A stretch of 10,404 nt of DNA. Origin: Deltaproteobacteria bacterium UBA2221 (GTDB lineage: Bacteria > Desulfobacterota > Syntrophorhabdia > Syntrophorhabdales > WCHB1-27). Below the pieces are notes generated by a model that ran no database searches, was not told where the DNA came from, and saw only the letters and a program-made list of their open reading frames with translations. Location: assembly GCA_002328485.1 (NCBI GenBank), contig DCUF01000018.1:1-10404 (forward strand), in the 5' to 3' direction. Position 1 is the first letter of the stretch. Each line of letters begins with the position of its first letter. A program made the translations under genes and the position numbers. Positions 5,948 through 10,404 of this stretch are shown one piece after another.

Positions 5948-6029
5948 TGCTTCTCCTTGCCTGATGGCTTGACCTTTATCATAAATCTGTTTGGTTACAA
6001 AGCTACGCTACGAGCGAAACGACTCTATG

Positions 6030-6054
6030 GGCCGAGCCCCGGCCAAGATTTTTT
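6030..6054 (+). terminator. Terminator-like hairpin on the plus strand
   Basis: GGCCG (6030-6034) and CGGCC (6040-6044) pair around AGCCC, and TTTTTT (6049-6054) follows 4 bases later on the plus strand. The stem is only 5 bp but all G-C. No plus-strand gene lies upstream, so it would serve only an antisense transcript. On the minus strand, where the genes are, the hairpin has no T-run behind it. It may be chance. Confidence 0.25.
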
Positions 6055-6087
6055 GGAATTTCCGCTCTGTGACCGCAACAGGCCTGT

Positions 6088-6573
6088 CTATCGGCCTTCT
6101 TCCTTGTTCAGGCCATCGAGCAGCGCCAAGGCCGTGTCGTTCTCGACGATATCAGACATGGAACCGCCGTGGTGCACAAAACGAATCAATCCTTTTTTGT
6201 CAACGACCACTTGGGCCGGCAGACGACCAAGTTTCAGTAATTTCACCTGCTGTCCATAGAGCTTTGACACGGTGTGCTCGGGGTCGGGTAAGCCCGGGAA
6301 GGGCATATCGTTTTCACGCCACCATTCCCTGAAGGCATCCGCGTTCTCGGGACCGATGGCGATCACCTCGGTATCTCGCCTCAAAAATTCCTGATAATCC
6401 CGGCGCAACTGCGCCATGTGTCTGCGGCAGTACGGTCAACCAAAGCCGCGGTTGAAAACCAGAAATACATTTCTGGCCCCCTTGTAATTGGAAAGCCTGA
6501 ATTGACGTCCTTCACTGTCCGCAAGTTCGAAATCGGGCGCGTCTCTGCCCACGGCCATCTCGCTATCCTTCAT
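6088..6573 (-). CDS. AhpC/TSA-like redoxin with in-frame TGA (selenocysteine)
   Basis: A 161-residue thioredoxin-fold protein of the peroxiredoxin-like AhpC/TSA group, expected to reduce peroxides or exchange thiols in the cytosol. A naive frame starts only at 6417, because a TGA (6436-6438) interrupts the gene. Read through, everything upstream is in frame and family-like: VGRDAPDFELADSEGR (8-23), RLSNYKGARNVFLVFNRGFG (26-45), then the TGA at residue 46 followed by P-Y-C-R-R-H-M-A-Q-L-R. The TGA takes the place of the first Cys of the usual CPYC active site, giving U46-P-Y-C49. The rest is normal: VIAIGPENADAF (70-81), LPDPEHTVSKLYG (95-107), cis-Pro loop LPAQVVVD (118-125). The start at 6573 is set by GAGGGG (6580-6585), 6 bases ahead. 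It begins 17 bases after the photolyase stop, so the two are one operon. A nonsense mutation exactly at the catalytic Cys codon with no other damage is much less likely than selenocysteine. SelA/B/C/D are not in the window. Confidence 0.88.
6409..6430 (-). promoter_or_regulatory. Candidate bacterial SECIS element
   Basis: In the mRNA, CUGC (6430-6427), a bulged C (6426) and GC (6425-6424) pair with GCGCAG (6414-6409) around the loop AGACACAUG. That is a 6-bp stem with a one-base bulge. It starts 5 bases after the UGA, inside the coding region, where bacterial SECIS elements lie. It is a little closer to the UGA than in E. coli fdhF, and it lacks the bulged U and clear apical GU of that element. 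SECIS structures vary across bacteria, so this is a candidate only. I folded it by eye. Confidence 0.4.
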
Positions 6574-6579
6574 GATCAT

Positions 6580-6585
6580 CCCCTC
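6580..6585 (-). promoter_or_regulatory. Ribosome binding site of the selenoprotein gene
   Basis: GAGGGG on the minus strand lies 6 bases before the ATG at 6573, in the 17-base gap after the photolyase stop. It supports a start well upstream of the TGA and so supports full-length translation through it. Confidence 0.7.
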
Positions 6586-6590
6586 GTTCG

Positions 6591-7940
6591 TCACACCCAT
6601 TGGGTACTCGACCTCACGTACCCGTCAGCATCAAATTTCCTCTTCAGCCCCCCTTCGTTCATGGATCGTACGGTGCCGAAGACCCTCCTCTCCCCCCAAG
6701 GGCGGTCGTGTTTCCCGAAGCACCACGCGACACCCGCAAATCCGTTGGGGTCCCTCCCATCCAATTCATACCTGTTGTTGAGATAGAGGGCGGTACGGAA
6801 CGCCTCTTCGGGCGTCCGACTCCACTCAAGGATCTTCTTTCCCCAGTACATTCTCATATATCCGTGCATTTTGCCTTTGAATACCATCTCTTTCTGGGCC
6901 GCATTCCAATAAGGATCGTGGGTCTTTCCTTCCTCGAATTCCTGACGGGAGTAAAGATAAGGTCGCTGGTCCGGCTCGTGATCTTTCAAGGTCCTTTTCG
7001 CCCAGTCGGGGAGGCAGGCGTAGGTGTCGTATAGGTTGTTGTAGTATACGAAGTTGATGCCCAGTTCTCGCCGGACAATGAGTTCCTCGAGATAGGCCCT
7101 CATGCCGGTACCCCCCGATTCGGAGACTCTCAGGGCTATATACAAGGGTGAAATCTGCCCAAAATGGAGATAAGGGCTCATGAGGGATAGACCGTCGGAT
7201 GTGGGATCATTCCTGAGATCGGCGTAACGATCCATTTTCTTGTCTACAAAGACATCGAGGTGCTTCGCCGCCTCCGCGAACCCACCTCGAAGAAAGCTGA
7301 CGGGCTTCACGCTCCGGTCAACGCCCAGGTGCGAAATGGCACGCTCCACATCGTCGACGGGAAAGGAATCACATTCGAGAGAAAGGGAATCGGCTATCGG
7401 TTCGGTCTCTTCGAGGGCAACCAGATACTGATCGATCTTTCGGTGGATTTTTCTCCTAATGGTCGCTGCAGAATATTCCTCCTTGAGCGAAGCTTCCTCC
7501 ACAGGGACGACCACATCACTCTCCACTTGAATAAGAGGACAATCCATGTGAACGGCCGCGTCGTCTCTCCAGGCCCTTTGTATTCTAAGATAACCTCTAT
7601 CTACGACCGCCAGGGAAGCCTCCTCGCTCATTCTTACGGCGCCAACTTCAGGCGGCCCGTGCTGAATCACGAGTCGAATGCCCCGTTCCTCGAGGGCGCG
7701 CTTCGTATGACAAAGGCCTTCCAGCATAAACGCGTAGTGTCGTTCGTTGCCTTCCGGGAAACGGTCGGTAATGCCGAAGAATGCAACCACCGGTTGGCGG
7801 AGCTCGTTTGCCTTTCTGATGGCAAATTCCAGGGCGTGATTACATTGTGCCCTTTGGGAGGCCTGCATCCAGTAGAGTACGTATCTCCCTTTCTTCGGTT
7901 CCGCCTGGTTCAGCGCCTTAACTCTTTCCTGCTGAATCAT
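6591..7940 (-). CDS. Class II deoxyribodipyrimidine (CPD) photolyase
   Basis: A 449-residue FAD enzyme that splits UV-induced cyclobutane pyrimidine dimers using light. The class II type is shown by the C-terminal signature GRDPNGFAGVAWCFGKHDR (395-413) with PWGERRVFGTVRSMN (414-428) and KRKFD. The N-terminal antenna-binding alpha/beta domain opens with RYVLYWMQASQRAQCNHAL (19-37). The FAD domain includes SPYLHFGQISP (255-265), LIVRRELGINFVYYN (287-301), and HDPYWNAAQKEMVFKGKMHG (341-360) followed by YMRMYWGKKILEWS. The conserved Trp-rich C-terminal part is intact. Length is normal for the class (about 440-480). The start at 7940 has AAAGGA only 2 bases before it, which is close, but no better start is seen. 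The selenocysteine redoxin gene follows after 17 bases on the same strand. Confidence 0.95.
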   Translation of the reverse strand: MIQQERVKALNQAEPKKGRYVLYWMQASQRAQCNHALEFAIRKANELRQPVVAFFGITDRFPEGNERHYAFMLEGLCHTKRALEERGIRLVIQHGPPEVGAVRMSEEASLAVVDRGYLRIQRAWRDDAAVHMDCPLIQVESDVVVPVEEASLKEEYSAATIRRKIHRKIDQYLVALEETEPIADSLSLECDSFPVDDVERAISHLGVDRSVKPVSFLRGGFAEAAKHLDVFVDKKMDRYADLRNDPTSDGLSLMSPYLHFGQISPLYIALRVSESGGTGMRAYLEELIVRRELGINFVYYNNLYDTYACLPDWAKRTLKDHEPDQRPYLYSRQEFEEGKTHDPYWNAAQKEMVFKGKMHGYMRMYWGKKILEWSRTPEEAFRTALYLNNRYELDGRDPNGFAGVAWCFGKHDRPWGERRVFGTVRSMNEGGLKRKFDADGYVRSSTQWV

Positions 7941-8547
7941 GATCCTTTATGAACCGTATCTATATTCCTTGTCTTTCAATCTCTCCAACCGACTTTGTAA
8001 AGTTGGTGGCCCCCGGAAATACTTGGCCGGGCTTTCCGAACATCGCGCACCCACTCAGAGGTAATCGGAAGAGGGCGAAGCGGATTCCCTGGGTATCCAT
8101 TTTGTCCGACTCTATCATCGCCCTTTCTATTTGTCCTTCCTGGAATGCTACCCCTGCCCTTGGAGAATGGCAACGGCAAAATCTCGGATGCCCTTCTCCT
8201 CAACTTGGCAGCGGCACGGGAAAGAAGGCGACCCTGTGCTGGCTGACGGGCGGATATGGGTCATGGCGAATCTGTAAAGGCGCTGTTGGAGTAGACGGAA
8301 AAGAAACGCCCACCCGTGTCACGATCGGGCCGCATCGAAAAGATGGTATAGGCCATCTCGAAACGGTGCACGGGGGGCATAACCACCGAGGCTTTAGCGG
8401 GTGGAAGCAGGGTTGGCGTAATCCCACGATTCGTTGTGATCTGGCAAGACAATTGGTTCACGAATGAGATATTTCCGTACAAAATAGATATTCAGGGCCT
8501 ATCGACTGATATCAAGGTTTGGTCGCGAGAGTCCACCTTTGGCGCGC
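7941..8547. other. 600-base spacer without a recognisable gene
   Basis: This stretch lies between the kinase stop and the photolyase start, both on the minus strand. Several frames of 60-170 codons stay open on either strand, but none has a ribosome binding site together with a recognisable motif. On the minus strand one frame runs from a TGA near 8200 to a TAG near 7960 and reads ...IESDKMDTQGIRF... It has protein-like composition, so a decayed gene or an unknown small protein cannot be excluded. On the plus strand the long frame 7949-8467 is Trp-, Gly- and Pro-rich and looks like a shadow. The photolyase operon promoter must lie in its left part. An inverted repeat at 7988-8007 sits there. 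Confidence 0.4.
7988..8007. repeat. Inverted repeat upstream of the photolyase operon
   Basis: ACCGACTT (7988-7995) pairs with AAGTTGGT (8000-8007) around a 4-base loop TGTA, with one G-T wobble. It is about 50 bases ahead of the photolyase start, next to TATAGA (7959-7964 on the minus strand), which could be a -10 element with a poor -35 (TTGGAG, 18-base spacer). In that case the repeat would overlap the -35 region, as an operator might. There is no T-run for a terminator. Confidence 0.35.
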
Positions 8548-10404
8548 TCACGCTTCCGGTTGTGCATCAAGTACACCACGGATGGCCTCTGCCAGCTCCT
8601 GCCTGGCAATGGGTTTTACAAGGAATCTTCCAATCCCGTTCTCCTTCGCTATTTCCGATGAAACGGCATCGCTGTGTCCCGTGCAAAGGATGATGGGAAT
8701 GTCTTCCCGTATTTTGAGGAGTTCACGAGCAAGGTTTAGCCCGGTCATGCCGGGCATGGTGTGATCCGTAACCACGAGATCGAACCGGGAAGGGTCCGAG
8801 GAAAAGGATTTCAGGGCCTCAGCGCTGTCGGTCACGGCAGTTACCGAGTACCCCATCTTTTCAAGCATCTCTTTCCCCATTTCGACTAGGAGATCCTCAT
8901 CATCGACAAAAAGGACATTGTCCCGGCCGTCGGGACTTTCGTCGACCGGAAGCCCTTCCGATGTTGTCTCTATCCCTGCCTTCGGGAAATATACCTTGAA
9001 CGTGGATCCTATCCTTGGGGCACTTTCGACGGTGATGTCACCGTTGAGGCCTTTCACGATCCCGTATACCACGGCAAGGCCCATGCCGGTTCCTTCACCC
9101 ACCTGTTTCGTGGTAAAGAAAGGTTCGAATATCCGCTTCATCGTCGCTCGATCGATGCCTGTCCCTGTATCTTTTATGGTGAGTCTGACATACTGGCCCG
9201 GGGGAAGCTCCGGCCGTGTCATTCCCGGTTTGATTTCTGCATCGGAGAGGGATACGCTCAGAACCCCGCCATCTTCCCTCATGGCGTGGGCGGCGTTGGT
9301 GCAAAGGTTCATAACGATCTGCTGGATCTCCGTGGGATTTGCGAGCACCATACAGCTACTGCCGGTATTCGCTGCAATCTGAACGGTACTGGGCAGTGAA
9401 GCCCTGAGCAGCTTGAGGGTTTCTTCGACAACGGGCGAGAGGGAGAGGAGTTGCCGCTCATGTTTGGTCTTGCGGCTGAAAGCAAGGATCTGCTTCACCA
9501 GGTCTCTCCCCCGAAGGGATGAGTTCAGGATATGCCGGAGCTTCCTCTCAAGCGATGTGCCCTTGGGCGCATCGTCAAGGGCCATCTCGGCAAATCCCAG
9601 AATAGCTGCGAGGGTATTGTTGAAGTCATGAGCGATCCCTCCCGCGAGCGTGCCGATCGCCTCCATCTTTTGAGACTGGCGAAGCTGCTCTGCTGCCTCT
9701 TTTCGGTCCGTGATATCGCTGTTGATCTCCATAATCTCCATGGGTCTGCCGCAAGCACTCTGCCTCAGAGCCCACCGGCTTGCCACGACTATCCGCCTGC
9801 CGTCTTTTCTCATATGGCTGAGCTCACCTTCCCAGCGGCCTTCGCGCTGAACATCCCCTATGATGTACTTGAGCGGTTTAGCCGATTTGGTCTGAAGGAA
9901 TGTATCTATTGTACTTCCAGTGACTTCATCCTTGGTCCATCCGTATATATCCTCAGCCCCGGAACTCCAGAAGCAAACCTTTCCCTTTACATCTCTCACG
10001 ATAATCGCGTCGTGTGCGAGATCCAGCAATTCCGCCTGCCCTTTAAGCTCGGCCGTGCGTTCCTCTACCCGCTGCTCAAGTTCATCATGAGCCTTTTGCA
10101 GGGCCTGTTCCGCCTCTTTATGGGCCGTGAAATCCCGGAAGACGAGTACCACCCCGTATACGGTACCGTCGGCACTCCGCACAGGCGCGCCGCTGTCATC
10201 AATGGGAATCTCCCGACCGTCCTTGGAGACGAGGAGCGTATGGTTCGCCAATCCCACGACGCACCCCAGACGGAGGACCTTGTCGACAGGGTTCTCTACC
10301 GGCTCGCGACTTTGCTCGTTGATTATCCTGAACACTGAGCTCAAGGGCTGACCCAGGGGGTCCTCACCCATCCAGCCCGTGAGGCGCTGCGCTTCGGCGT
10401 TGAC
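8548..10404 (-). CDS. PAS-containing hybrid histidine kinase (5'-truncated)
   Basis: The C-terminal 618 residues of a sensor kinase; the frame is open to the window edge, so the N-terminus is missing. Numbering from the edge: a PAS domain (about 1-92, with LANHTLLVSKDGREIPIDDSG truncated at its start), a helical linker (about 95-122, EQRVEERTAELK), a second PAS (about 126-235), the HisKA dimerisation helices with phospho-acceptor H259 in GGIAHDFNNTLAA, the ATPase domain (N366 in MNLCTNAAH, DTGTGID at 412-418, EPFFTTKQVGEGTGMGLAV), and a receiver domain (acidic pocket DDED about 501-504, phospho-acceptor D547 in VVTDHTMPGMTG, K597 in LVKP). Autophosphorylation on H259 and transfer to D547 are expected. 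No membrane segment lies in the visible part, so where it senses is unknown. No separate response regulator or phosphotransfer protein lies in the window. The stop is followed by the 600-base spacer. Confidence 0.94.
   Translation of the reverse strand, partial: VNAEAQRLTGWMGEDPLGQPLSSVFRIINEQSREPVENPVDKVLRLGCVVGLANHTLLVSKDGREIPIDDSGAPVRSADGTVYGVVLVFRDFTAHKEAEQALQKAHDELEQRVEERTAELKGQAELLDLAHDAIIVRDVKGKVCFWSSGAEDIYGWTKDEVTGSTIDTFLQTKSAKPLKYIIGDVQREGRWEGELSHMRKDGRRIVVASRWALRQSACGRPMEIMEINSDITDRKEAAEQLRQSQKMEAIGTLAGGIAHDFNNTLAAILGFAEMALDDAPKGTSLERKLRHILNSSLRGRDLVKQILAFSRKTKHERQLLSLSPVVEETLKLLRASLPSTVQIAANTGSSCMVLANPTEIQQIVMNLCTNAAHAMREDGGVLSVSLSDAEIKPGMTRPELPPGQYVRLTIKDTGTGIDRATMKRIFEPFFTTKQVGEGTGMGLAVVYGIVKGLNGDITVESAPRIGSTFKVYFPKAGIETTSEGLPVDESPDGRDNVLFVDDEDLLVEMGKEMLEKMGYSVTAVTDSAEALKSFSSDPSRFDLVVTDHTMPGMTGLNLARELLKIREDIPIILCTGHSDAVSSEIAKENGIGRFLVKPIARQELAEAIRGVLDAQPEA

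Noticed and set aside
6088..6417. Redoxin as a 109-residue protein starting at 6417
   Set aside because: This start follows the active-site motif and has no Shine-Dalgarno. Family-like sequence continues upstream in the same frame through the TGA to an ATG with a good site.
6436..6438. The TGA as a nonsense mutation or sequencing error
   Set aside because: It cannot be excluded from the sequence alone. However, the exact coincidence with the catalytic Cys position and the otherwise perfect frame make selenocysteine far more likely than random damage.
7949..8467. 172-codon plus-strand frame opposite the spacer
   Set aside because: It has no ribosome binding site. Its start lies beside the photolyase start and its composition (Trp, Gly, Pro, Arg) is typical of a shadow frame in GC-rich DNA.
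9532..10338. 268-codon plus-strand frame opposite the kinase
   Set aside because: It is an antisense shadow of strongly supported PAS and histidine kinase domains, with no motif of its own.

Overview
This looks like a chromosomal window from a bacterium of moderate GC content. A group near the Deltaproteobacteria/Desulfobacterota is my best guess, but it is an inference with no marker gene behind it. The supporting signs are an RpoH-like sigma factor, a class II photolyase, a PAS-rich hybrid histidine kinase and a redox protein that appears to use selenocysteine. There is no rRNA, tRNA, CRISPR array, transposase, integrase or phage gene. The window reads as ordinary core or accessory chromosome with loosely packed genes and several long spacers.

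Layout. 1-569 is an AT-rich stretch without a convincing gene. 570-1349 (+) encodes a fumarylacetoacetate hydrolase-family enzyme. After a 400-base spacer, 1779-2970 (+) is a two-gene unit: a 98-residue protein of unknown function followed 10 bases later by an RpoH-like sigma factor. From 2954 to the end every confident gene is on the minus strand. In their order of transcription (right to left) these are: a hybrid sensor kinase cut by the window's right edge (8548-10404), a 600-base stretch without a recognisable gene, a class II CPD photolyase (6591-7940), a redoxin (6088-6573), a DUF2130/COG4487 coiled-coil protein (4578-5861), a small secreted beta-sandwich protein (3752-4240) and a SAM-dependent methyltransferase (2954-3571). 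The methyltransferase meets the sigma factor gene tail to tail with a 17-base overlap.

The main result is the redoxin. A plain ORF search gives only a 109-residue fragment, because an in-frame TGA at 6436-6438 interrupts the gene. Reading through gives a 161-residue AhpC/TSA-like protein in which the TGA sits exactly at the first position of a CPYC-type thioredoxin-fold active site (U-P-Y-C, residues 46-49). The frame is intact on both sides, the true start has a Shine-Dalgarno sequence, and a bulged stem-loop follows the TGA. Selenocysteine is by far the simplest reading. The gene lies 17 bases behind the photolyase stop, so DNA repair and peroxide or thiol chemistry are probably co-transcribed.

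Smaller points are a possible 29-codon ORF that overlaps the DUF2130 start by ATGA and has its own Shine-Dalgarno, a possible 52-residue membrane peptide ahead of the sigma-factor unit, and several perfect inverted repeats in spacers.
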